Assembly (NCBI RefSeq): GCF_015832195.1 | Contig: NC_052032.1 | Coordinates: forward strand, 8,376,618 to 8,440,617 | DNA: 64,000 nt | Direction: 5' to 3' | Source: Motacilla alba alba | Taxonomy: Eukaryota > Chordata > Aves > Passeriformes > Motacillidae | Shown: positions 37,336 to 48,250 of the stretch, piece after piece | Layout: each line of letters opens with the position of its first letter | Numbering within the stretch: position 1 is the stretch's first letter | Made by a program: the position numbers and the translations under genes | Notes under the pieces: generated by a model | The model's database searches: none | Told to the model about the DNA's origin: nothing | Seen by the model: only the letters and a program-made list of their open reading frames with translations

Positions 37336-40300
37336 GGGTTAATTCAACAAGTTTCTGCATTTCTCTCCATCCAGACCTTTTTTTCTTCCCCCGTAGGGAA
37401 TATTCAATGGCAGGGCAGGGCTGTGGCTCTCTCCATCCCCTGCTGGCACTCTCATGATGTCAGCTTTGCTTTCCAGCCTGTTCCAGGTGGGATTTTCCAT
37501 CTTCTCCGTGCTGGCAGCTCCCAAGGAGCTGTGGAGGGGTAAAACACCCACCCAGGCTCCTTTTTCCCCTCCTGCCTTTTTCTGGCACTCCTCACTCACC
37601 AGTTCAGGTGGGATTTTGCCTGGGAAGAGTTTAACTGGTCCGTTGTGGTGCAAGGGGAGAGCAGCTCCTTCCCCGGAGCAGCAGCCTGGTGGCTCCTCAG
37701 AAAGCCCCAAACCACCCCAAACTCCATTTTCTGGTTGAAATTCCATTTGTGCACACTCTTCCCATTAAACCTGCCCTGCATTTCCACAGTCATTAGCACG
37801 CACATTAATTACAACAGGCTTTGATTAAAGGCAGGGACTGGAAAAGCAGATTAACATCCTCCTGATTTTAAGCTCCGACGTGAAACCAGCTCAGAAAAAA
37901 CCCCCGTTGTTTTGGGACAAATAAATCCTGCACCTTGCAGTGGGCAGAGCCTGACCCACCCTGTAATCCTGTGTCTCTCGGCTGTGCTGAATTAATGGGA
38001 CCTCTGGAGGATTCCCTCTGTTGCTCTAAGCCTTTTTTGGTGTTATTATTTATGAATATTTAATCTCAAGGACAACAAGGAAATATGAAATCGTCCTTTG
38101 TCCCACTTTGGTGGCTGAAATGCTGTTATGGCCCGGGATGGAGGAGGAAAGCTGGGGCAGGAGATGGAAACAGCTGCTGAGAAGGGAAACTTCCAGCAGG
38201 GAGAGGAGCTGGAGAGGGCCCAGCCCCTCCTGTGTGCAGCAGGGGGTGAGAAATTGGGGGAAATGAGGGAATTGAGGGAGAAACTGGGGGAATTGAGGCA
38301 GTTCAGGTGCATTCCCTGAACAAACCACGCTCTGAGCTGTGCCCTGGAGCTCTCTGGTTGTGGCAGGGAGGAAGGAGCAAGAGATGCTCAGTCCCTTCCT
38401 TCTCCCCAGGGCATCTCCACCAGGAGCCATCCCTGTCCCAGCCTGGGCACGTTGTGGCTTTAGGACAAAACACACACTTGCTCTTTGATATTTATAGCTT
38501 CAGGGCAGCCTCTTGGCTATTTCAGAGGCATTTCTAGGCCCTGTGCAGGCTTTTTTTTTGGGCATTTTTTGACCTCTCACTCCTCTGCACCATCCCGTTT
38601 GGCACCACCAGAGCACGGTTCCAGGATCTCCACGGGTTCCTCTGCCTGTCACTGCCACATGGAAAACCCCCAGAGCAGCAAAAATCCCTCCTCAGCCTCT
38701 CAGCAGGAGCCTGCAGGAGCCTCCGACACACATCCCTTTGTTTTTTTTCTGCAGAGGGGGAATGGCTTTTGTTCCAAATATGATATTTTCAAACCATTGG
38801 AATCCTGTTCCCTGGAACCTCAAGCTGATGTCAATAATAGGCTTTGAAAATTCAGTGCAGGCAACCCAAACGTGGGGAGGGGGAGGATGATGAAGGGAGC
38901 AATAAAACTTGGCCTGAGGCCCACGTCTCGTGGTCCTGCAGGAACTTGCCTGGTGACAGTGACAGAGATTTTGTAAATGGATCTGTTTGTTATTGGCAGG
39001 CACCAGCAGGAGCAGGAAAATCAGGCTCCCAGCAGACACAGCCCTCTCTGTTTGTGCAGAATATTGTGTGAAATATGTGCGTGGACATGGAGCAGCTTTA
39101 GAGAACAGGCCTCTTCTGATCTGCCTTTCTGGGGACTAAAAATCGCCCTGAACACCCCGTGTGGCCCTGGTTTCTCCCTTTCCCAGGTGCTGGATCTGCC
39201 CTGGGATGCTGGGATTTGCTCCTTGCCCTCAGATCCCCGTTATTGATGAGACTGAACCCCACAGAGTCATGTTTTTTTAGAATTACACACCAGAAGAAAG
39301 GACTCTTTGAGCAGCCAGGCTGGGAATAACTGGAATAAAATTCCCCAGCCTGTGGGGAGACAAAGACCCCTCTGGGTTTGCTTTTTGCTGCAGATTTAGG
39401 CCACGGCAACACTCAAGCAAAGCCTCCTGCTTGCCCAGGCTCAGGAGCCTGAAGGAAAAACCAGCTCCCACCTTGCCTTCATTCCTCCTCCTGGCAAAGC
39501 CTCTGATGGAAATGGATTTCAGCTCCTCCTGCCAGATGGTGAAGTGAACCACGGGCTGCAGACAGAGATTGCCTCCAGGCTGAGCTGGAAATGCCTCAGT
39601 ACATTTTATTTTTGTCCAGGATGCCTCCCAAGAGCTCGGCTCAGCCATCCCAGAGCAATCCCAGGGATGAGCAGGGAGTTCTCCCCCCAGAGATTTTCCA
39701 TCTCTGGTGGCTTGGATTCCCTCAGATGCCTTGAATTCTCATTTGCTCTCACGGGCTCCTGATATAACAGGACAGCTTTTCCCCTCTCCGGGAAAAGATT
39801 CCCACCCAGTGCAGTCAAAAAAAGCTAAAAAAAAATCCTTTATCCCTTTGGAATTATTTACAATCTCCTCAATCTCCCAAGGGAGAGCTGGGAATGGGTC
39901 AGAACCTGCCAAACCACTTCTCCAAATTCCTTCTCCTCCTCCCTGGATGCCTTGGGAAGGGATTTTCACCCTCAGCACAGGGGAAAAGAATCTATGGAAA
40001 GCAATGCTCTGCTGTTCCCTCAGTTTTCCAGATTTCCCTCTCTCCTGCAGGATATTTGCTCTGGAGCAGAGGTTCCTCCTGAGCTCAGGTGCTCCCATGA
40101 AGTCATGCCCCCTCATTTGTGACATCAGTGGTTGCTATGGTGGCAGTGTGGGGAAAAAAAAAATCCTCTTTTATTATTGTTTAAAGGGAATTATTCAGTG
40201 TGTCCCAGATCAAAAGCTCCAGGATCTCGGGATGTGCCTCTGAGGAGCAGAGAAACTCAAACAGAGCCCAAAAATAGCAATATTTGGATAAGCTGGGTGA

Positions 40301-40579
40301 CAGCCAGCTTGTCCTGTGCTCATTTCCCTGTCTACATTATTCAGGGCCTTTTTTTGAAGCTGCAGGGAGCTAATTCAGGGGATGAGAGGCACCTTCCCAG
40401 GAGTTTTCCATGAGTTTGGCATGGAGCCACCTCTGGCTCCAACCTTCACTTGCTCGTTGCCAGCACCCCTGGATTTGAGGAGAGTCATTTTCTGTCTGGG
40501 CCAGATGAGAAAGTGGTCCCCAAATATTGCACCTGGGAAATGGGAGAGTGCAGGAAACTCCTGGAAAACTCATCCCTGG
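37336..40579. other. Long unannotated stretch
   Basis: No gene, LTR or clear CR1 tail in about 3.2 kb. A short GAAATTGGGGGAAATGAGGG / GAATTGAGG near-repeat lies at 38249-38302. Other homopolymer runs are small. Open frames up to 178 aa look random. Confidence 0.55.
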
Positions 40580-40672
40580 AATGGTCAAGGTCAGGTTGGA
40601 CAATCTGGGATAGCGGAAGGTGTCCCTGCACTGATCCTAAATGTCCCTTCCAGCCCAAAGCAGCCTGGAACT
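40580..40672 (+). mobile_element. CR1 LINE 3' fragment, diverged
   Basis: A degraded tail: GGTCAAGGTCAGGTTGGACA, ATCTGGGATAGCGGAAGGTG, TCCCTGCACTGATCC, then TGTCCCTTCCAGCCCAAAGC. Confidence 0.8.
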
Positions 40673-42078
40673 GGTGGCTCTCCGTGGCCATGGACGGGCT
40701 CTGCAATCCTCAGCAGCTGCTCCAAATGCAAATGTTTTGCTGCTGGAAGCCTGGAGCCCAGGCTGGCTTTAGCAGGTGCTGCTTAAAGCAAGGTTTGGCT
40801 GGGAACAGCAGTCCCAGCTCCCAGCCCTTCCCTCCCCACCTCTCCCCCATGGAGCCACTGGAATTTCCATGATTTCCCTGGAGTTCTCCACAAAATGTGC
40901 TGCTGCTGCTGAGGATAAATCCTCCTGTCGGGGATGGGATGCCCATTGCTGATGCACCATGGAGGTGTCCTGCTCCCAAACCCGCTGGAAATCAGATTTT
41001 CCACATGGTTTTGATCTCATGGAAAGGCCACCTGCAATTCCCAAGCCTCTCCTGGGGACAATCCCCAGGGCTGGGTTCCCTTCTCCCCCATCTCCTCACC
41101 TTCCCTCCCTCCAGACTGTCACCCTGAGCCAGCCCTGCAGGAAATTCCATCTCATATTCCCAGTCAGGAATGGGATCCAATGGGATGGATTTTATATTTT
41201 GAATTTTATATTTTATATCAAAAAGACCCCCAAAAAAACCCTGGATTATTCCAGCAACACAAAATCACCCATCACTGTGGCTCAGCAGGGATTTTTTTTT
41301 TCCAAATAATCAAATGGATTTTTTTTTCCATAAATGAAGGGTAAATTTCTTACTAAAGTAAACCCTTTCCATTAGGAAAATATAAAGTGTGGAAGGGTGG
41401 GAGGGTTTGTGTGCGTGCCGGGGTTGTTTTTTTTTTGAGGAGAAACGTTGGAATTACTACTCATCATCAAAAATAGAGAGCTGCTCGGAGGCTGTGGGTG
41501 AGAAAATTGCCAACTCTTATTGAATCTCTTATTTACTTGCAAAGTAAAGGAGAAGGTAAATAAGGAGCTCTGCGAAATATCTGCATCCCTGGCAATTTCC
41601 TTGTGGGCAATCTCAGCCCCCACCCACGGGCTCTGCAGTAAATCGGAATCCCAGGCGTCGCCTTCCTCTCCTTCTGTACATCCATTACATTTTTTGGCTC
41701 AGCAGTTTTGACTTCCACCCACTTTTGTGGCTGGGTGGAAAGACTGGGGAGCAGGGAATGAAAAAACAAAACCAAAAAAAAAAAAAAACCAAAAAACCCC
41801 ACTGCTGTGTTTTCAGCAGGACAAATTACAGCCCGTGTTTTATTTCCAGCTGGAATGTTCAGTGATAAATAAATGTTTGTGCTGTTGTGTCTCCAATGAG
41901 TACCCGGGTGCTTTATCTCAAATTTCCCTGCACAAGGGCTGTGGTTTTTCCCCAAGTGAGATGGAAATCAAATCCTGACTTTTCTACTTGAAACCTCTTT
42001 ATAAAGGGTCTTTTTTTTCCTGCTTAAAACCTTCCTCCTGTCCAAATCCATCGGCTTTCTGATGGTCCAGCTGCTTCC
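40673..42078. other. Unannotated sequence with simple tracts
   Basis: There is an AT-rich ATTTTATATTTTGAATTTTA tract at 41189-41218, T-runs near 41291, 41320 and 41427, and an A-run at 41776-41788. No gene. The stretch at 41440-41560 is complex and AT-rich. Confidence 0.55.
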
Positions 42079-42505
42079 TTGGTGGTGACTGGGGTCCCAG
42101 GACGAGGGAAGAGATGAGAACCATGACTCCATGAAGGCTGATTTATTACTTGATGATATTATATTATATTAAAAATGTTATACTAAAACTAAACTAAAAG
42201 GAGAGAGAAAAGGATACATCAGAAAGCTAGACAAGAATGGATAATAAAAACCTGTCACACGTCAGAGTCTGACACAGCTGGACTGGGAGTGGTCATTAAT
42301 AAAAATAATTAATAAAAATGAATTCATAAAAATAAGTAATAAATTAATAAAAATAAAAAAAATACAATTCACATGGAACCAAAAATGCACCTGCCACATT
42401 CCACAGCAGCAGATACTTCTTGTTCACATTTCTTTTCTGAGGCTCCTCAGCTTCTCAGGAGAAAAATCCTGGCGAAGGGATATTTCAGAAAATACCACAG
42501 TGACA
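42079..42505 (-). mobile_element. Solo LTR, ERVK-like, with 6-bp TSD
   Basis: A 427-bp LTR in reverse orientation has perfect target duplications of GCTTCC at 42073-42078 and 42506-42511, the 6-bp size typical of class II (ERVK) insertions. Landmarks shared with the copies at 52742, 53301 and 60804 (reverse complement there) are GGACGAGGGAAGAGATGAGA, GGCTGATTTATTA, CTGAGGCTCCTCAGCTTCTC and GTGACA at the end. Its centre carries an expanded (AATAAA/TTAAT)n tract at 42295-42365 that the others lack. No internal viral genes remain. Confidence 0.9.
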
Positions 42506-42618
42506 GCTTCCCTCCCTTCCACAGCCCTGCTTCGGGTCTGGAGCAGGCACTGAGCATGATTTGAAGATGGGCAGGTGATGGAGCCTTGTCTGGACACCTC
42601 TGGCTTGAAACCCCAGCT

Positions 42619-42763
42619 AATTCAGCCGTGTCTTCAGTGCTTTCATTCCAGCCTGGATCAGTTTTCTCCCATTTCTGTGCTTCTGGCTGGATCCAATTCA
42701 GCCTTGTCTTCAGTGCTTTCATTCCAGTTTTCTCCCATTTCTGTGGTTCTGGCTGCATCCTCA
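42619..42763. repeat. Imperfect tandem duplication, 2 copies
   Basis: AATTCAGCC(G/T)TGTCTTCAGTGCTTTCATTCCAG and TTTTCTCCCATTTCTGTG(C/G)TTCTGGCTG(G/C)ATCC occur twice. The first copy has about 10 extra bases (CCTGGATCAG) at the join. Confidence 0.93.
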
Positions 42764-44080
42764 GCCCAGCCAGCCCAGGTTGTTCCGTCAGGCTCCCGAA
42801 TCCAACACGTGAGCCAGACCTCCCTGGGTCTCATTTGCAGCTCTATTAGAGTTTGTCAGATTAAAGTTTGCTGGGAAAAAAAAAAAAAATTGATAGGCAG
42901 AAACTTGGAGGGATCAGAAGAAGTTTAAATTGAAATCCCGTGTAAAACCTGTGCTAATCCTCCCCCACTGACAAATTTTAATTACCCAAAGATATTAAGG
43001 AAAAGCTGTGGTTGGTGCCTGCAGTCTTTAATTATGATTTTAGGCTCCCTTAAAGGGACAGCCCCAAAGGGAGCAGCTTAAATCAGCACTCTGGGATGGA
43101 AACCCGCTCCCTTTCCCATCCTCCTCCTCACCTATTGTGCTTGGAATTGTCTTCAGTAGGATTCCCATTGGATCAGACCCCGAAAGAAAACTCAAAACCC
43201 ATCTAAGGCCATGATAACACCACCAGGATTGGGCCAGGTCTCACCTGGAGCCTCCACATTTCATGGATGTGTTGGAGGGTTCGTGCTGTTAAATGAAAAC
43301 AGTGCAGAATTTCTCAGAGCTTGCACAATAATTTATCATAATATATTAATAACAAAATGATAAATTTTCTTGTGGGCTCCAAACCCATCATTTCCTTGAT
43401 GTTTGCTCCCAAGTGACCCAAGCAGGGCTCTGCTGTCCCCTCCCAGTGTTCCTGGTGGGATTTGGCTGGTGCCCCCCCGCTCTGCAGAATGGGAATTTCA
43501 TTTCCAGCCCCAGCAGCCCGGAACCAGCACTGTACAATCTCAAACCTCCGGGGGTTCTCCTCGCTTTCCATAAAGATTTCATGGCCCGAGTCTGAAATCC
43601 CTCAGCTCTGCCCTTCCCCTGCTGCACTCCCGAGCTCAGCCCCAGGCTCTGCCCGAGCCCCAGGAGCTGTCAGAGCCATCCGTGGCCAGGGGAGGATGGC
43701 AGCACGTGGGACACCAGGGAGCTCTGCTGTTTCCAGGTCACCAGACAGGGAGGTTAAGGAGCCCACAGACCTGGCAGAGTTGGGTTTGGTTTTTTTTTTC
43801 CCTTTGAAATTCAGGTTTTTCCCAGAGCTGTGCCCGGTGGAACTGCTGGCCACAGCAATGTCCACGCTCACCAAGGAGATGGGGGAATTTCCCTGTGCCA
43901 TTCCCTCCCCACCAGCTGTCCCTGTGCCAAAGGGGTGTTTCTGCTGCCAAAACGTCCCCAGGCAGATGGACAGAGCCCAAATACCAAAATGCCCCAGACA
44001 GAGCCCAGAGCGAGGTCCAGGAGCGTGCCCTGTGCCTCCTGACTCCCATCCTGACCCTGTGTGCAGCTGGCTGAGAATCA
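42764..44080. other. Unannotated sequence
   Basis: There is an A-run at 42876-42888 and an AT-rich patch with TAATATATTAATAACAAAAT at 43338-43358. The 326-aa frame at 43462-44442 runs through unique GC-rich sequence into the 55-bp array and has no recognisable domain, so I do not call it. Confidence 0.55.
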
Positions 44081-44300
44081 CTGGAAAGCTGCAGCTCTGC
44101 TTCCAGAGATTTTGGAGGCTGTCCAGCACATCCCACTGGAAGGCTGCAGCTCTGCTTCCAGAGATTTTGGAGGCTGTCCAGCACATCCCACTGGAAAGCT
44201 GCAGCTCTGCTTCCAGAGATTTTGGAGGCTGTCCAGCACATCCCACTGGAAAGCTGCAGCTCTGCTTCCAGAGATTTTGGAGGCTGTCCAGCACATCCCT
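44081..44300. repeat. 55-bp tandem repeat, 4 copies
   Basis: Four nearly identical 55-bp units contain CTGGAAAGCTGCAGCTCTGC, TTCCAGAGATTTTGGAGGCT and GTCCAGCACATCCCA. Copy 2 has GGAAGG for GGAAAG, and copy 1 begins CACTGGAAAG after AGAAT. The very low divergence suggests recent expansion. 55 is not a multiple of three, so the repeat reads in all frames. Confidence 0.97.
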
Positions 44301-45027
44301 CCCTGGAGCCGCCTCCCTGCTTTGTTTACTCGTGTGGAAGCCACAGGAGGGACTTTCAGGAGCCATCCTGCCTTCAGAGGGCTCTCCGAGGAGCCACTGG
44401 CTCCAGCTGGAGCAAGGCTGGTGGCAGGGCTTTATTCAGTGATTTACTGCAGCCTGAGCCAGGCGAAACTCCCACCAGTGCCTGCGGATGTGCCCCATCT
44501 CATGAATTTGATGGCGCTGCTGTTCGGAGGGAAGGGAGAGGGAAAGGAAAGTTGCCTTTTCCCAAACCATCACTCTGCTGCACGCACGAGCAGCCTGAAA
44601 TGGAAGCACTGCAGCTCGCTCTGCGAGGGCTCCTGCCTGCACATCCTAATTGCTTAATTAAGCTGTCTTGATCCAGGTAATAATTGCAAACTTTCCATCT
44701 GAGGAAGGTTTGCTGAGTTAAGCAAGAACTGATGGAACATTTGGGGTTCTGAGGAGCTGCCTGCTCTGTGCTTCCCTCTGTTTTCTGGGAAAAGCCTCTT
44801 AGGGCCAAAGTCTGGTTTTCTTTCACCCAAAACTGAGGTGTGGGACCAATGCTGGTGCTGGGGGAGCCACAAGGTGCTCCTGGCACAGCCATTCCCTCAC
44901 CTGGGAGTGGGACAGCCCAGGAACTGCAAACCCAGCCAGCTCTGCGCTTACCTGGAAGGAGTTTGGCACTTGAGCAGCAATGAAAATCGATTTTAAATGG
45001 TATTAAAATACCCAGAGAGGCAGCACA
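44301..45027. other. Unannotated sequence
   Basis: No gene. A complex, mildly AT-rich stretch lies at 44630-44740. The long - strand frame (44500-45615, 371 aa) is built largely from CR1 antisense sequence. Confidence 0.6.
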
Positions 45028-45203
45028 GATCCCTGGCAGTGCCCAAGGCCAGCCTGGATGGGGTTTGAGCAGCCTGGGATGGGGAAGGTGTCCCTGCCAT
45101 GGCAGGGGTGGGATGGGATGAGTTTTAAGCGCTTTCCACCCCAAACCACTCCATGATCCCATGGGAGCAGCATGGGCCCCATCAGGTCCATCCAGCACAA
45201 ATT
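45028..45203 (+). mobile_element. CR1 LINE 3' fragment, duplicate copy A
   Basis: GATCCCTGGCAGTGCCCAAG, CCATGGCAGGGGTGGGATGG and CACCCCAAACCACTCCATGA mark a CR1 tail. The following 45 bases (CCCATGGGAGCAGCATGGGC and GGTCCATCCAGCA) are not CR1 but recur after copy B, so flank and element were duplicated together. Confidence 0.92.
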
Positions 45204-45365
45204 TGCCTGCTGCTCCCCTCACAAATGAACCAGGCTCCCCTGTGTCACCAAAGCTTTGTGTCAGAAAAGGGGGGAAACAAAAAGAAATCCCAAACGAGAC
45301 CTTGCAGGGTCGGGGATGTGGCAGCCTGGGCAGTGCCCTGTGTCCCTCCATCCTAATGCAGGGAT

Positions 45366-45627
45366 AGATTGGATTTTGGGGAGAAATCCTTCCCTGGCAG
45401 GGTGGGCAGGCCCTGGCACAGGGTGCCCAGAGCAGCTGGGGCTGCCCCTGGATCCCTGGCAGTGCCCAAGGCCAGGCTGGATGGGGTTTGAGCAGCCTGG
45501 GATGGGGGAAGGTGTCCCTGCCATGGCAGGGGTGGGGTGGGATGAGTTTTAAGCCCTTTCCACCCCAAACCACACCATGATCCCATGGGAGCAGCATGGG
45601 CCCCACCAGGTCCATCCAGCAGCGCCC
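45366..45627 (+). mobile_element. CR1 LINE 3' fragment, duplicate copy B
   Basis: A longer CR1 tail than copy A, starting at TTTTGGGGAGAAATCCTTCC, GGCAGGCCCTGGCACAGGGT and GCAGCTGGGGCTGCCCCTGG. From 45451 on it matches copy A at an offset of 423-424, including the shared flank CCCATGGGAGCAGCATGGGC. One T/C difference in that flank (CCATCAGG against CCACCAGG) shows that the copies have diverged a little. Confidence 0.93.
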
Positions 45628-47359
45628 CCCATCCCATTTTCCTGACCCTGTTTTCTCCCAGTTCCATTTGTTTCCACACCGGGATGAGGAGCTGCAGTTT
45701 TTTCTCCTTTCACTCAGGGATTCGGATCAGAAGCCACCAGCTGAGATTGATACTGTCATGGTCTGACTTTGCAGGAGCCTCCGGAATAAATTTCCCTTTA
45801 TTAGACACACAGGCTGCCACTGCAGCCCCTCCATCCTCATCCCTCCAGGGAAATCCCTCCAGAACCCACCTCCAGTTGTGCTTTGGTGCTCGAGGTCCCT
45901 CCTGGCTCCTGCTCCCACGAGTGAGAGCCAGGAGGGAACTTTCCAGAAGCTTCCCTGTGCCTGCTGCTGTTTCCACCTCCTGCAGAACACTAACCAGATG
46001 AATTTCCTTGTCCCTGCAAATAAGGATGGACCCCAGTGATGAGTGTGTCGGGTGAAATAACAGACTTCCTCACTTTGTGGAGGGAAAAATGGCATATTTT
46101 TACTTCTCTCCACATTTTGAATGTTGAATTCCTCCCACTTTTGGGCGGAATGGCAGCGCTGGCCTGAACGGGAGCATTTGTTCAGAGAGCAGAGCAAAGA
46201 GCCCCTCTCAGCTCCATCAGTACCCGGGAAAGGGACAATGAGCAGCACAGAAATTCCCACCTGGATCATTTGGTTACTTTCCTTTCTTTTCTGCATCTCC
46301 TGGTTGCACAAATCCGGTTGCTGTGGCTTTGTTTCAGCCCCTGGAGCAGCCGGAGAGCCGAGCGCCAGCAGCTTCCCCGTGTCTGCTGCCACTTCCATCA
46401 CCTGCAGAACACAAACCAGATGAATTTCCTCGTCCTTTCCTCTCCTTGTCCCTCCCATGGCAGGGAGCAGCCTCCAGCCCCTGGGGGGCTCTGTTTTACC
46501 CCCAATATTCCCATCCTTCCCCTCCCTGAGCATCTCCCACAGCCAGCCCCTTTTCAGCAGAGGCTGGCAGCAAACTCCTCTTGTCACCGAAGCCACCACC
46601 ACGAGGCCACAGGGGTCACAGGGCCCTGTTTAGGATCTTCCCACCAAGTCCATTGAGGAGGATTTACACACTGCAGCTCCCTGCCATGATTTTCACCTGA
46701 TTTACACCCAGCAGCATTTTAGGGCAGTTAAAGCCCGGCACATTCCTGCTTTTCGCTTTCCCAGCTCCGAGTGTGCTGCCCCAGAAACAAGCCCAGGATA
46801 ACTCAGAGGAATCCTCTGGGATGCAGGAAGAGCCTTGTTTTTTTTCCAGCAGCTCCTTCCCACTTGAGAGCCTGGGGGCATCTCCAGCCCTTTCCCCTTG
46901 AGAGGAGCGGCCCCAAACCCATCACAGGAAAAAACCAGGCACAGCACCCCACCAGCTGCAGGGAGAAATTCCAGCTTCCTCACCCAGTTCCTAACGATTT
47001 TCTTCAGCCGAGAAGCAAAAAAAAAAAAATAGGAGCAGCTTCTCTTCTCCAGTCGGGCGAGAAGTTCCCTTTAAAATCCAGCTGTCAGGGATGAAATGCA
47101 AATAGGTGCACGCAGGGCAGCAAAGAAGTGATCTGATGCCTTTGATTGTTCCTGCCTGAGCCTCGTAAATCATCGCCGCCTCAATCCTGTGCCCTGCTTG
47201 CTAATTCCTGCCATTACTGCTCCATTTATCCACGGGCATCGCTGGGTTGAATTCGAAATGTTGGTTTAATGTGGTGCTGATGAGATGGCAGGCATTTACA
47301 AAAAAAAAGTACAGCAGCAACCTGCTTTGGGGAGAATACAGATTTCTTTTTTTCTCTCT
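45628..47359. other. Unannotated sequence with a diverged duplication
   Basis: The interval around 45875-46005 resembles 46314-46427 at an offset of about 422. Shared blocks are GCTTCCC(T/C)GTG(C/T)CTGCTGC, CACCTCCTGCAGAACAC / TCACCTGCAGAACAC, and ACCAGATGAATTTCCT. I see no gene. Confidence 0.55.
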
Positions 47360-47376
47360 CCCCCCCCCCCCCCCCC
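47360..47376. repeat. Poly(C) run
   Basis: A 17-base C run preceded by a T/CT tract (polypyrimidine from 47346). Such runs are often mis-sized in assemblies. Confidence 0.95.
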
Positions 47377-47999
47377 AAAACAGTAATAACACAAAAGGAA
47401 ATAGCATCTCTGGCAGCAGTTTCAAAGGCAATTGGAACAATTTTGCAAAGGATTTTCTGCTGTCTATAATCATGTACTTTATTCTTTTGATTTGCCCTCG
47501 CTCTGATGCTCGGGGTGCCTGGGGGGAACGCGGCCCTTCACCTGTTTTATGTGCGGAGATTGTCTCGCACGGGATTGGAATCGCGTTTAAATCCTTCCCG
47601 GCTTCACTTCTGGGTTGGGATAGGGGTGGGAGGGATACCCAGAGCGTGGGATGGGCTTTGGGAACTCTGCCCCTCAGCTGTGGGGTCACCCCTGGTGTCC
47701 CACACCGATGAGTGTCACCTGTGTGAGCCGGCCCTGGGCACCACCAGTGCCACGAGGAGCCCGAGAATTCACCTTCAAATGGTGTGAGTGAGGCAAAAAG
47801 AGCTCTGGGAAGGGACTGGAGCCACATCCCAGCGCCACATCACCTTTTCCCACCTCCCTCCCTGCCCCACGCCCCCGGTGCTGATGGAGCATCAGCTCCC
47901 TCGGAGCAGGAGCTGTCTGCAGGCTGATGGAAAAGCAAAAAAAAAGCCAAATATCAAACGGGCTGGAGGCAGCTGGGAGCGGCTCCTTTCGATTCCTCC
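47377..47999. promoter_or_regulatory. Candidate conserved element (about 47380-47515), then ordinary sequence
   Basis: 47380-47515 is compact complex AT-rich sequence: AACACAAAAGGAAATAGCAT, AAAGGCAATTGGAACAATTT and GTCTATAATCATGTACTTTA. The texture suggests constraint. After 47515 the sequence becomes GC-richer and CpG-containing (CGGGGTGCCTGGGGGGAACG), approaching the CpG cluster at 48.0 kb. Confidence 0.33.
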
Positions 48000-48250
48000 G
48001 CAGAGCAGGGATGAGTTCATCCCCCCGCAGCCCCTTCCTGCCGGAGCAATCGCGCCCAAAGCTCAGTTAATTTCCCATCGACCGCTGTCTCCCGGATTAC
48101 AGGAGGGCTTTTGATGCGAGCTGCTGTGAATCCGTGTCACGCAGCAGGGCCAGGGCGGCTCTCCCGGGATATCGATCCCCGGCCTGCCCGCGGGCAGCGG
48201 GGCTGGCACCGCCCGCGGGGTGGGCAGCGAGCTGCTGGGCACCGGGCAGC
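48000..48250. promoter_or_regulatory. CpG-rich cluster, possible promoter
   Basis: This short interval has the densest CpGs in the intergenic region: GCAATCGCGCCC, CATCGACCGCTGTCTCCCGG, GGATATCGATCCCCGGCC and TGCCCGCGGGCAGCGGGG, with a SacII-like CCGCGG. It abuts the 40-bp array exactly. It could be a small CpG island or a promoter of a non-coding RNA. No transcript evidence is available. Confidence 0.3.

Noticed and set aside
43462..44442. 326-aa + strand frame
   Set aside because: It crosses unique GC-rich DNA and the 55-bp array, has no domain and lacks splice or promoter context.
44500..45615. 371-aa - strand frame
   Set aside because: Large parts are antisense to two CR1 tails, and similar peptides occur at other CR1 copies in the window.
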